A stretch of DNA of 51,944 bases. It comes from DTKY01 sp037440765 (GTDB lineage: Bacteria > Acidobacteriota > Terriglobia > Bryobacterales > Bryobacteraceae). The notes under the pieces were generated by a model. It saw only the letters and a list, made by a program, of their open reading frames with translations. It did no database searches and had not been told where the DNA came from. Below are positions 20,398 to 29,038 of the stretch, in pieces. Where the stretch lies: positions 1 through 51,944 of the forward strand of contig JBBITL010000026.1 in NCBI GenBank assembly GCA_037440765.1, read 5' to 3'. Positions within the stretch are counted from its first letter, which is position 1. Each line of letters begins with the position of its first letter. Made by a program: the position numbers and the translations under genes.

Positions 20398-23057
20398 TCA
20401 ATCCCTCGCCAGTTGATTCAACACATAGGGCAGAATGCCGCCGAAGCGGTAGTAGTCGGCCTCCCGCGGAGTGTCCACGCGCACCGCCACCTCGAACTCC
20501 TTGCGGGAGCCGTCATCCGCCACGGCTGCAACACTCGCCCGCCGCGAGCCGCCCACGGCCTGGGATACACCGGTCACCGAGTATGTCTCCTTCCCGGTGA
20601 GCCCCTCCGTCTCCCGGTTCTGGCCCGGCAGGAACTCCAGCGGCAGCACACCCATGCCGACCAGGTTCGAGCGGTGAATGCGCTCGTAGCTTTCCGCGAT
20701 CACCGCCCGCACGCCCAAGAGCGCCACCCCCTNNNNNNNNNNGCGGCCCAGTCCCGCGACGAACCCGACCCGTACTCCTTGCCCGCCAGGATGACCAGCC
20801 CCACTCCGTCCTGCCGGTAGCGCATGGCGGCGTCGTAGATGGACATCTGCTCGCCCGACGGCGCGTGTATCGTCCAGCCTCCCTCGGTCCCGGGCGCGAG
20901 CTGGTTGCGGAGACGGATGTTGGCGAGCGTCCCGCGCACCATCACTTCATGGTTGCCGCGTCGCGCGCCGTAGGAGTTGAAGTCCTTTGGCTGCACTCCG
21001 AGACTGATGAGGTACTTGCCCGCCGGGCTGTCCGCGGCGATGGAGCCCGCCGGCGAGATGTGGTCCGTGGTCACCGAGTCCCCCAGCATGGCCAGCGCGC
21101 GCATGCCCACCATGTCATCGAGCGGCTTTGAAGGATCGGCCATCCGGTCGAAGTACGGAGGCCTCTTGATATAAGTGGATTTCGCGTCCCAGGCGTACTG
21201 CGATCCGGCCGGCACCTGGATGGCGTTCCACTGCGCGTCGCCCTGGAAGACTTCCGCATACTGTTTGCGGAACAGGTCCTCGCGCACGAACTGGCTCGCC
21301 ACCGCCCGCACCTCCGCGTCGGCAGGCCAGATGTCGCGCAGGTAGACCGGCTGGCCGTCGCTCCCCCTGCCGAGCGGCTCGTTCTGAAGATCTACGTCCA
21401 CGCCGCCCGCCAGCGCGTAAGCCACCACCAGCGGGGGAGAAGCGAGGTAGTTCGCTTTCACGAGCGCGTTCACGCGGCCTTCGAAGTTACGGTTTCCGCT
21501 CAGAACGCTGGCCACCAGCAGCTTCTCCTTCTGGACGGCCTGGGCCACCTGCTCCGGCAGGGGCCCGCTGTTGCCGATGCAGGTTGTGCAACCGTAGCCC
21601 ACCAGGTGGAATCCGAGCTGCTCAAGGTAGGTCAGCAGGCCCGCCTCCTGGAGGTAGTCCATCACCACCTTGGATCCGGGCGCCAGGCTGGTCTTCACCC
21701 ACGGCGCTGGGGTGAGGCCTCGCTCGACAGCCTTCTTGGCCACCAGGCCGGCGGCGATCAGCACATCCGGATTCGACGTGTTTGTGCAACTGGTGATGGC
21801 CGCGATGGCCACCGCTCCATCCTTCATGTTTCCGGTCTTGCCGTTGACCGTGACGGTGGCGGACCGCTGCGCGGTTCCGAGAGCGGTGAGGAAGCTCTTC
21901 CTGACGTCGGGCAGTTCGATGCGGTCCTGCGGCCGCTTTGGGCCCGCCAGCGAGGGGACCACCGTGGCCAGGTCCAGCTCCAGCCTGTCCGAGTACAGCG
22001 GTTCCGGCATGCCGCCGGTCCGAAACAGGCCCTGTTCCTTGGTATAGGCTTCGACCAGGGCGATCACCTCCGGCGGGCGGTGCGTGAGGCGCAGGTAGCG
22101 CAGCGTCTCGTCGTCGACCGGGAAGAAACCGATGGTGGCTCCGTACTCCGGCCCCATGTTGGCGACTGTGGCCCGGTCCGCCAGGCTCAGCGCGCTCAGC
22201 CCGTCTCCGTAATACTCGACGAACTTGCCCACCACTCCCTTCTTGCGAAGCATCTGGGTAACTGTGAGCACCAGGTCGGTAGCGGTGACGCCTTCCCTGA
22301 GCTGCCCGTACAGCCGGAAGCCCACCACGGGAGGCAGCAGCATGGAAACGGGCTGGCCCAGCATGCAGGCCTCGGCCTCGATGCCACCCACGCCCCAGCC
22401 GACGACGCCCAGGCCGTTGATCATCGTCGTGTGCGAGTCCGTGCCCACCACCGTGTCCGGATAGGCCTTGGCCGAGCCGTTCCAGGGCTCCTGGAACACC
22501 ACGGGCGACAGGTACTCCAGGTTCACCTGGTGTATGATGCCCGTCTCCGGAGGCACCACCCGGAAGTTCCGGAACGCCGACTGGCCCCAGCGCAGGAACG
22601 CGTAACGCTCCCGGTTGCGCTCGAACTCGAGCAGGGCGTTGGCCTGGAAGGCGTCGGGCGATCCGTACTTGTCGACCTGCACCGAGTGGTCGATCACCAG
22701 GTCCGCCGGCAGCAGAGGGCTGGCGCGCGCCGGATCGGCGCCCGCGGCCTCCAGTGCGTCGCGCATCGCCGCCAGGTCCACCACCACGGGAACGCCCGTG
22801 AAATCCTGGAGCAGCACGCGGGCGGGCATGAAGCTGATCTCGCGCGGCTCGGGCTGCCCGTTCCACCCGGCGACGTACTCGATGTCGGCGGCCTTGACGG
22901 TCTGCCCGTCCTCGTTCCGAAGCAGGTTCTCCAGCAGCACCTTGATCGAGAACGGCAGGCGCGTGAGGTCGCCGAGAGCGCTCAGCCTGTGAATGCGGTA
23001 GGACGCGTCACCGACGCGCAGCGACGACTCCGCGCTGAATGAGTTCCTGGTGGACAT
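20398..23057 (-). CDS. acnA: Aconitate hydratase, interrupted by an assembly gap
   Basis: TCA-cycle enzyme that isomerises citrate and isocitrate via a 4Fe-4S cluster. The N-terminal part (SSLRVGDASYRIHRLSALGD), LLQDFTGVPVVVDLAAMRDA, VGTDSHTTMINGLGVVGWG, the cluster cysteines AITSCTNTSNPDV and GYGCTTCIGNSGPL, and the swivel domain DHISPAGSIAADSPAGKYL are AcnA-type. The run of 10 Ns at 20733-20742 breaks the frame between GSSRDWAA and GVALLGVRAVIAESYERIH. A 2-base gap would restore GCC AAG GGG and give 883 residues, the usual AcnA length (about 890). RBS AGGGAGG precedes ATG 23057. Confidence 0.93.
20733..20742. other. Scaffold gap of 10 Ns within acnA
   Basis: Ten Ns interrupt the minus-strand acnA frame. 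Flanking codons fit the conserved aconitase sequence if only 2 bases are missing, so 10 is a placeholder length and the frame break is an artefact. Confidence 0.95.
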
Positions 23058-23112
23058 ACGTGATTGCCTCCCTGTCTATCCTAACCCTCGCGGGCACGGC
23101 GGCAGCGCGCAC

Positions 23113-25068
23113 CTACATATACTCCGGCACGTCAATTCCAAGCACCGCCAGCGTCCGGTCCAGTTCGCGGCTGAAGTAGCCGGTCAGCCACAGCCGGAAC
23201 ACCCGCTGCTCGCGGCCGGTTTCGTGCAGTACAGGGTACTCGTGGTAGAAGCGGTTGAAACCCTGCGCGAGCTGGAAGGCGTAGCGGGCCACGTGGCTAG
23301 GCTCGCCTGAGGCGATGGCCCGCTCGACGGCGCTATCGGCCTTGGACACCGCCAGCACGATCTGCCAGAAGTCCTCCGAGGCTAGCTGCCGCTGCATGGC
23401 CCCGGCATCCAGTTCGCGGGCGAAATCGGGAAGGCTCTCGCCTCTTTCCCCGAGCTTCCGCAGGATGTTGCGCGCGCGCACGGCGGCGTACTGCACGTAA
23501 GGTCCGGTTTCCCCCTCGAAACTCAGGGCTTCCTGCATGTCGAAGGCGATGACGGCGTTGCGCGTGTACTTCAGCATGAAATAACGCAGGGCGCCGGTGG
23601 CGATCTGCTCGGCGACGCGCTGCCGCTCGGGCGCGGGCGCTTCCGGGTGCCTGGAGTCCACTTCATCGCGCGCCTTCTCGATGAGCTTGTCGATCAGGTC
23701 GTCGGCCTTCACGCCCAGGCCCTTGCGCCCGGAGACCTCGACGTAAGGACGTTGTCTGTCTTCCTCCGACAGCGGAATGCCCAGTTCCACGCAGGTGCGC
23801 GGCGACAGCGCCACCATCTCGTAGGAGAAGTGAATCGACCGGGCGGCCTGCTCGTGGTAGCCCAGCGCGCGCAGTCCGGCCACGACCACGTCCTGCAAGT
23901 AGCTCTGCCGCGAGTCGATCACGTTGTAGACATGCGCGCCGTTTCCGAACGGCGGGGCGTCATGTCCGGAGGGCTGATCCGCCGTGACCCACAGATCCCG
24001 CCCGTCCGGATACCGCATCCAGGGCCGGTAGTGGAAGTCCTTGCCGAGCAAACCGAACTTCCAGAGCTGATAGGCGATGTCCTTGCCGACGTAAGTCACC
24101 GTGCCGTTGGAGCGCACGATCACCTTGTCCACGTCCTCCCCTTCGGACTCGGAGAAGGCCGAGGCGGGCATCACCCAGCAGCCGGTGTTCTTGCCCTCGG
24201 CCTGGAGATGGATCGCCCTGCGCTCCTTCAGCAGATCGAAGGCGGCGGCCCAGAACTTCAGGTGCAGGATCTCGCTTTCGCGCGGCAGCAGGTCGTACTC
24301 CACGCCCAGCCGCAGCATGGTGCGGAGATGGCAGCCGGTAACGGCGTCCGCCACCATGCGCGCCAACTCCGCCATCTCGCCCTCTCCGGCTTCGATCGCG
24401 TGCAGGGCCTCCTCGCGCCAGGCGAGCGCCCCGGCGTTGCCCTGGTAGTGCGACGAGACGCGCGCATAGAGGTCCCAGCACAGGTAGTCGAAGCGCACGG
24501 CGGGGTCGGCGATCAGGCGGGCCACATCGGCCGGCGACTTGTGCTCCAGGTGGTGAAACCCCACCACCACGTCGGCCACCTGCACGCCCGTGTTGTCGAT
24601 GTAGTTCTGCGTCTCTACGCGCCGGCCCGAGGCGCGCAGCATGCGCACGAAGGTGTCGCCCAGAACGGCGTTGCGCAGGTGGCCGATGTGCGCCGCCTTG
24701 TTGGGGTTGATGTTGGTGTGCTCGACGATTATCTTCCCGGCCGCCGCGCCGGCCTGCGCCGCGGCAGGCTCCGCAAGCAGAGCCGCGCCGTAGCGGCCCC
24801 GGTCCAGCCGGATGTTGATGAATCCCCCGCCGGCGACCTCCAGCGACTCCACGCCTTCAGGCTTCGGCATCTCCGCCGTGATTTCCGCCGCTATCTGGCG
24901 CGGCGCTTTTCGGAGCCGCCGCGCAAGCTGGAAGGCCGAAACCAGGCTCAACTCGCCGAAGCGCGGCTCCTTGGGGGATTCCAGAACGGCCTCAGCCTCG
25001 TCTCCGTACCGCGCCTTCAGGTGCGCGGAGACACTCTCGGCTATGCTTTGCTCGACTTGATGGAACAC
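23113..25068 (-). CDS. argS: Arginyl-tRNA synthetase
   Basis: Class I aminoacyl-tRNA synthetase, 651 residues. It shows the N-terminal Add-1-like start, the HIGH signature in NPNKAAHIGHLRNAVLGDTF, the RxxG-type ETQNYIDNTGVQVADVVVGF, the KMSKS-equivalent region SGRKGLGVKADDLIDKL (as in many ArgRS lacking a canonical KMSKS), and the DALR anticodon-binding C-terminus around FYHEYPVLHE and LGIDVPEYM. The start at ATG 25068 has no clear ribosome binding site; an extended -10 TGCTATACT (25078-25086) lies a few bases upstream, consistent with a leaderless or nearly leaderless message. Divergent from the DUF1080 gene. Confidence 0.96.
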   Translation of the reverse strand: MFHQVEQSIAESVSAHLKARYGDEAEAVLESPKEPRFGELSLVSAFQLARRLRKAPRQIAAEITAEMPKPEGVESLEVAGGGFINIRLDRGRYGAALLAEPAAAQAGAAAGKIIVEHTNINPNKAAHIGHLRNAVLGDTFVRMLRASGRRVETQNYIDNTGVQVADVVVGFHHLEHKSPADVARLIADPAVRFDYLCWDLYARVSSHYQGNAGALAWREEALHAIEAGEGEMAELARMVADAVTGCHLRTMLRLGVEYDLLPRESEILHLKFWAAAFDLLKERRAIHLQAEGKNTGCWVMPASAFSESEGEDVDKVIVRSNGTVTYVGKDIAYQLWKFGLLGKDFHYRPWMRYPDGRDLWVTADQPSGHDAPPFGNGAHVYNVIDSRQSYLQDVVVAGLRALGYHEQAARSIHFSYEMVALSPRTCVELGIPLSEEDRQRPYVEVSGRKGLGVKADDLIDKLIEKARDEVDSRHPEAPAPERQRVAEQIATGALRYFMLKYTRNAVIAFDMQEALSFEGETGPYVQYAAVRARNILRKLGERGESLPDFARELDAGAMQRQLASEDFWQIVLAVSKADSAVERAIASGEPSHVARYAFQLAQGFNRFYHEYPVLHETGREQRVFRLWLTGYFSRELDRTLAVLGIDVPEYM

Positions 25069-25077
25069 AGAACCAGA

Positions 25078-25086
25078 AGTATAGCA
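25078..25086 (-). promoter_or_regulatory. Extended -10 promoter for argS (candidate)
   Basis: The minus strand has TGC TATACT, an extended -10 matching TGnTATAAT at all but one base, ending about 10 bases from argS ATG. There is no good -35. The predicted start is near 25071, so argS may be leaderless. Confidence 0.4.
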
Positions 25087-25109
25087 GCCGGCAGGCGCCC
25101 GGCTGCCGC

Positions 25110-25138
25110 TTGCGCCGCCGGCGGCGGCCCACTATGCT
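25110..25138 (+). promoter_or_regulatory. Candidate sigma-70 promoter before the DUF1080 gene
   Basis: TTGCGC (25110-25115) and TATGCT (25133-25138) are spaced 17 bases apart. The predicted transcript would begin at about 25145, very near the SD CAGGAG and ATG 25154, so the exact start is uncertain. Confidence 0.3.
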
Positions 25139-25153
25139 TTCAGGAGTAACCCT

Positions 25154-25866
25154 ATGACAAAGAAGACCGCGGCACTGGTGGCCCTGATGTTGCTGCTCGT
25201 CCTGCCGCTGGCGGGCCAGCGGCGGCCGTCGCTGAACGACGGCGATATGCACGGCGACGCGCCCTACCTGCTGGAGGACGGGTGGACCCCGCTGCTCAAC
25301 GGCAAGGACCTGGCCGGCTGGCACGGGCAGGGCACGGCCAAGAACGAGTGGCTGACCACCACCGCCATCCTCTGGGAGCGGCTGCTGGGGCCCACGCGCC
25401 TCAGCGCGGCGCCCGGGCCCGCGCCCGGCGGCGTCATCCTGAACGGCCCCGGGGGCCGCACCGTCAACCTGGTGAGCGGTGAGAAGTTCGGGGACGTCGA
25501 GCTATACCTGGAGTTCATGATCGCCAAGGGGTCCAATTCCGGCGTATACCTCCATGGTTTGTACGAGGTGCAGATCTTCGACAGTTGGGGCTCGACCGAA
25601 CCGATGACGTCCTCCGACTGCGGAGCGATCTATCACCGCTGGATCAACAAGACGACGCAGGCCGCAAGACAGAGAACGCCAGGTTTGTTCGGGTGCTGCA
25701 CAACGGCCTCTCCGTCCAGACGGGCGTGGAGGTGGACGGCCCCACCAGGGCCGCCATGAACCATCCTGAGGCTCCCGCCAACCCCCTCATGTTGCAGGGG
25801 GACCACGGCCCGGTGGCGTACCGCAACATGTACATTCGTCCGTTGCGCCCGATCATCGTGCGTTAA
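25154..25866 (+). pseudogene. DUF1080 (3-keto-disaccharide hydrolase-like) protein, internal deletion and frameshift
   Basis: The first part (MTKKTAALVALMLLLVLPLA signal, then YLLEDGWTPLLNGKDLAGWH, TVNLVSGEKFGDVELYLEFM, SNSGVYLHGLYEVQIFDSWG, SDCGAIYHRW) is a typical secreted DUF1080 domain, a family associated with glycoside or 3-keto-glycoside hydrolysis. After about 25650 the frame continues elsewhere as KTENARFVRVLHNGLSVQ, GPTRAAMNHPEAPANPLML and LQGDHGPVAYRNMYIRPLRP, the family's C-terminus. The connecting segment, which normally carries the PRVNA and WQTFDV stretch (roughly 30 residues), is absent and the frame changes at 25645-25670. So the gene has lost an internal piece, or the assembly collapsed. 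SD CAGGAG precedes the start. Confidence 0.85.
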
Positions 25867-25883
25867 GAAGGAGGATCGTTTCA

Positions 25884-27095
25884 ATGAATCAGAATCATGC
25901 TCACAGGACAAGCCGCAGGCTGTTTCTCGGCGCCGTGGGAATCGCGGCCGCTTCCTACAGCCGGATCCTCGGCGCCAACGAACGGGTGCAGCTTGGACTG
26001 ATCGGCTGCGGCGACCGCGGCCGGGGCGTCATGGGTGGTTTCATAAAGACCGGTTCGGTGGACGTGACGGCCCTGTGCGACGTCTATGCCGCCAACATCG
26101 ACCGCGCCAGCAGCGCCGCCGGCGCCGCCAGCGTCAAGACCTTCAGCGACCACCGCAGGCTGCTCGATATGAAGGACGTGGACGCCGCCCTCATCTGCGT
26201 TCCCGACCACTGGCACACCATCATCACCATCGACGCGCTGAACGCGGGCAAGGACGTCTACGTGGAGAAGCCGCTTACGCGCCTCATTGAGGAAGGCCCT
26301 CCCATCGTCAAGGCCACGCGCACCAACAAGCGCATCTGCCAGGTCGGCATGCAGCAGCGTTCCGGCAAGCACTACATTGAGGCCAAGCGCGAGTACATCG
26401 ACTCGGGAAAGCTCGGCAAAATCACCCTGTGCCGCACCTGGTGGCACGGTAACACGTACCACCTGCGAAGGGCCCCCGAAGCGCTACAGAAGCAGCCCGA
26501 CAACCTGGACTGGGCGCACTTCCTGGGTCCCGTGCGGTGGCGCGACTACGATCCTCAGCAGTACTTCAACTGGCGCGCCTACCTGGACTTCGGCGGCGGG
26601 CAGGTGACGGACCTTTTCACTCACTGGCTGGACGTGGTGCATATGTTCATGGGCTCGGACATCCCGACTTCGGCGCAGGCCGCCGGCGGCGTCTACCACT
26701 ACAAGGACGGCCGCACGGCTCCCGACACCATCAACGTCCTGCTTGAGTATCCCGCCGGGTTCACGGCGACGTTTGAAGCCACCCTGGTTCCGGGAATCAC
26801 CGGCGCGGCGCAGGAGTTTTGCGGCACCCAGGGCCGCCTCTGGATTGACCGAAGCCGCTACGAGTTCCATCCGGCAGGGAAAGGCGCGCAACCGACCATC
26901 GTCAAGGCCCAGTCGAACCTCGACCTCGATCACATCCAGAACTTCCTGGATTGCATCAAGTCGCGCCAGCTTCCGACTGGGGACGTGCTGGCCGGCCACC
27001 GCTCGGCGCAGGCCTCGCACCTCGGCAACATCTCCTACATGGAGAAGCGCCGCATCAACTTCGACCCGATCCGAGAAGAAATCATGCCCTCCTGA
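25884..27095 (+). CDS. Tat-exported Gfo/Idh/MocA family oxidoreductase
   Basis: A 403-residue NAD(P)-dependent sugar-type oxidoreductase. The N-terminus has a twin-arginine signal (SRRLFLGAV then IAAASYSRIL), so the enzyme is predicted to be exported folded with its cofactor. The Rossmann motif VQLGLIGCGDRGRGVMGG, CVPDHWHTIITIDALNAGKD, and the family EKP motif DVYVEKPLTR are clear; RWRDYDPQQYFNWRAYLDFG and GGGQVTDLFTHWLDVVHM lie in the C-terminal substrate domain. It follows the DUF1080 gene by 17 bases with a strong SD (AAGGAGGATCG), fitting a 3-keto-glycoside pathway, though the substrate is unproven. Confidence 0.9.
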   Translation: MNQNHAHRTSRRLFLGAVGIAAASYSRILGANERVQLGLIGCGDRGRGVMGGFIKTGSVDVTALCDVYAANIDRASSAAGAASVKTFSDHRRLLDMKDVDAALICVPDHWHTIITIDALNAGKDVYVEKPLTRLIEEGPPIVKATRTNKRICQVGMQQRSGKHYIEAKREYIDSGKLGKITLCRTWWHGNTYHLRRAPEALQKQPDNLDWAHFLGPVRWRDYDPQQYFNWRAYLDFGGGQVTDLFTHWLDVVHMFMGSDIPTSAQAAGGVYHYKDGRTAPDTINVLLEYPAGFTATFEATLVPGITGAAQEFCGTQGRLWIDRSRYEFHPAGKGAQPTIVKAQSNLDLDHIQNFLDCIKSRQLPTGDVLAGHRSAQASHLGNISYMEKRRINFDPIREEIMPS

Positions 27096-27329
27096 GCCGA
27101 GGCCCTCAAGGGGCTGCGGAAGGGTCCATGACGACCCCAAGGCGGAAGAGTGCATGTGCGCCGTCCGCGCCGCCAAGGAGATGGCGGAGGAGCTCGAGAG
27201 GCTGTATAAGACGTGGAGAAGGTGCGGCGACGGCGGCAGAGCTAAGTCCCACACCGCCACCGCGTCCAAAGGACTGCCCGAACCCGATCTGGCCAAGGCC
27301 CTGGAACTTGCAACCAGAAAGGGCGGCCG
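27096..27329. other. Unassigned stretch between two convergent genes
   Basis: The 234 bases between the Gfo/Idh gene and the convergent ManD-like gene read on the plus strand as DDPKAEECMC, AVRAAKEMAEELERLYKTWR and GLPEPDLAKALELATRKGG with codon-like composition, but the frame opens inside the preceding gene and I recognise no family. It may be a degraded gene 3' end. A weak hairpin (GCCCTCAAGGGGC, about 27104-27116) could help end transcription. Confidence 0.4.
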
Positions 27330-28661
27330 CTACTGCTTGATTACCGTGCCGTCGAGGCGGCGGATGACGCCCCAGCCGCCGTTGAGCGCACCGCGCTGGC
27401 CGTCCATGCGGAACGGGTACTTGGCGGCCAGCTTCTCGTCCACTTCGATGCCCCAGCCCGGAGAATCGTTGGCATAGAGGTAGCCGTTCTTGAAGGTCTC
27501 CGAGCCCTTGAAGATCTCCGCCTCCACGCCGCGGATTCGGCCGCCTTCCTGCACGCCGAAGTTGTAGGCCGCCAGGCTCAGGTGCAGGTTGCACATGTGG
27601 CCCACGGGCGACACGTCGCCCGGCCCGTGCCAGGCGGTCTTCACGTTGTGCAGCTCGCCCAGAACGGCGATCTTGCGGCACGGCGTCAAGCCGCCGGCTT
27701 GCGAGATGTGGATGCGGATGTAGTCGATCAGCCGCTCCGTGATGAGCGTGGTCCACTCGTGCGGACTGTTGAACAGCTCGCCCATGGCAATGGGCGTGTT
27801 GCATTGCTCGCGAAGCTGCCGGAAGTAGGCGATGTCCTCGGGCGAGAAGGGGTCCTCCAGGAAGAAGAGTCTGATCGGCTCCACTTCCTTGGCGAACTGG
27901 ATGCCCTCGCGCGGCGAGACCCGCTCGTGAATGTCGTGCAGCAGCTCGATGTCGTCGCCCAACTGCCTGCGGGCCTCCGCCAACATGGGGATGGTGCGCC
28001 GGATGTAGGCCCCGGGCTCAAACACGGGGTCCTTGTGCAGCGCCTGCACCTTGGCGCCTTCCGCCCCGCCGCCCGCGCCATAGGCCGACATGCCCGGCAC
28101 GCTGATCTGGAGCCGGATAAAACGGTAGCCCTCCGCCATGGCCTTGCGCGCCCCGTCGACAATTTGCGAAATCTCGGCTCCGCCGACGCTGGTGTAACTG
28201 GCAGCCGCCTCACGGCACTTGCCGCCGAGCAACTGGTAGACGGGCATCCCGGCCTGCCTGCCCTTGATGTCCCATAGCGCCTGGTCCACGCCGCTCATGG
28301 CGTTGTTCAGCACGGGGCCGTTGCGCCAGTAGGAGCTGTTGTACATCATCTGCCAGGTGTCGTCGATGCGGTCCGCCGGCCGGCCAACCAGAAGCGGCTT
28401 CAGGTACCGCTCCACGGCCGGGGCGATCAGGTCGGCGCGCTGAGTGAAGGTGGCGCAGCCGTAGCCGTAGAGGCCGGGCTGGTCGGTGGTGACTTTGACC
28501 ACGGTCAGCCGCACCCCTGCCGGCTGGCAGTTAATGACGCTGAGGTCCTTGATGAGAGGCGACGGCATGCCGCGCGTGGCCCGCGCCGCCTGTTCCTGCG
28601 CCTGCACTTGGCGCGCGGACACCAGGCCCGCCGCCAACCCCAAAACCTGTCTCCGTTTCAT
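27330..28661 (-). CDS. Enolase-superfamily dehydratase, D-mannonate dehydratase/RspA-like, Tat-exported
   Basis: A 443-residue mandelate-racemase/enolase superfamily protein. It follows the RspA/ManD pattern closely: NNAMSGVDQALWDIKGRQAG, the metal ligands in LLHDIHERVSPRE, FFLEDPFSPEDI and MGELFNSPHEW, then IRIHISQAGGLTP, WHGPGDVSPVGHMCN, YNFGVQEG and PGWGIEVDEKLAAKYPFRMD. Family members dehydrate D-mannonate or D-gluconate to 2-keto-3-deoxy sugar acids; many RspA-like proteins are slow or of unknown substrate. Start ATG 28661 has SD GGAGG and gives a twin-arginine-like signal, MKRRQVLGLAAGLVSARQVQ. Export is unusual for this family. Convergent with the Gfo/Idh gene. Confidence 0.88.
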   Translation of the reverse strand: MKRRQVLGLAAGLVSARQVQAQEQAARATRGMPSPLIKDLSVINCQPAGVRLTVVKVTTDQPGLYGYGCATFTQRADLIAPAVERYLKPLLVGRPADRIDDTWQMMYNSSYWRNGPVLNNAMSGVDQALWDIKGRQAGMPVYQLLGGKCREAAASYTSVGGAEISQIVDGARKAMAEGYRFIRLQISVPGMSAYGAGGGAEGAKVQALHKDPVFEPGAYIRRTIPMLAEARRQLGDDIELLHDIHERVSPREGIQFAKEVEPIRLFFLEDPFSPEDIAYFRQLREQCNTPIAMGELFNSPHEWTTLITERLIDYIRIHISQAGGLTPCRKIAVLGELHNVKTAWHGPGDVSPVGHMCNLHLSLAAYNFGVQEGGRIRGVEAEIFKGSETFKNGYLYANDSPGWGIEVDEKLAAKYPFRMDGQRGALNGGWGVIRRLDGTVIKQ

Positions 28662-28754
28662 GACGTTGTCCTCCGGCGCGATTCGCGCATGAAACAGTAT
28701 AGATGAGGGGTCATCTGCTGCTGGAGAGCCGTGGCAGTCATGGGGCAGGCCGGC

Positions 28755-28784
28755 TTGCGCGCGGCTCGGCGAGGCTGCTAGAAT
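28755..28784 (+). promoter_or_regulatory. Sigma-70-type promoter for rpmB
   Basis: TTGCGC (28755-28760) and TAGAAT (28779-28784) are separated by 18 bases, upstream of rpmB by about 36 bases. The predicted start is near 28791. Confidence 0.5.
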
Positions 28785-28819
28785 TGGGTTCTCCACTCAA
28801 CAGAGAGGAAACCTCATTC

Positions 28820-29014
28820 ATGGCAAGAGTTTGCGAGATCTGCGGCCGCGGCCCCTCCTTCGGGCACCGGATCAGCCATGCTCACAACCTGACCAAGCGG
28901 CGCTGGAACGTCAATCTTCAGCCGGTTCGCGCCGTGGTCAACGGAGCAGCCAGGCGGCTGCGCGTCTGCACGAGCTGCATTAAGAGCGGCAGGATCCAGA
29001 AGGCCGTTAGATAG
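28820..29014 (+). CDS. rpmB: 50S ribosomal protein L28
   Basis: Large-subunit ribosomal protein, 64 residues from ATG 28820 (MARVCEICGRGPSFGHRISH), with the conserved core NLTKRRWNVNLQPVRAVVNG and CTSCIKSGRIQKAVR. Two CxxC pairs (CEIC, CTSC) make it the zinc-binding form, like L32 in this window. SD AGAGGAAA precedes. The longer in-frame reading upstream contains promoter sequence and is not protein-like. Confidence 0.97.
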   Translation: MARVCEICGRGPSFGHRISHAHNLTKRRWNVNLQPVRAVVNGAARRLRVCTSCIKSGRIQKAVR

Positions 29015-29038
29015 CCGCTCCCCCCTGCGCTGGTTCTC

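Noticed and set aside
20126..20416. Longer plus-strand open frame across the sigma-54-like site
   Set aside because: It lacks a good ribosome binding site and its product is Arg/Pro-rich; the shorter hydrophobic 28-codon frame fits the strong ribosome binding site better.
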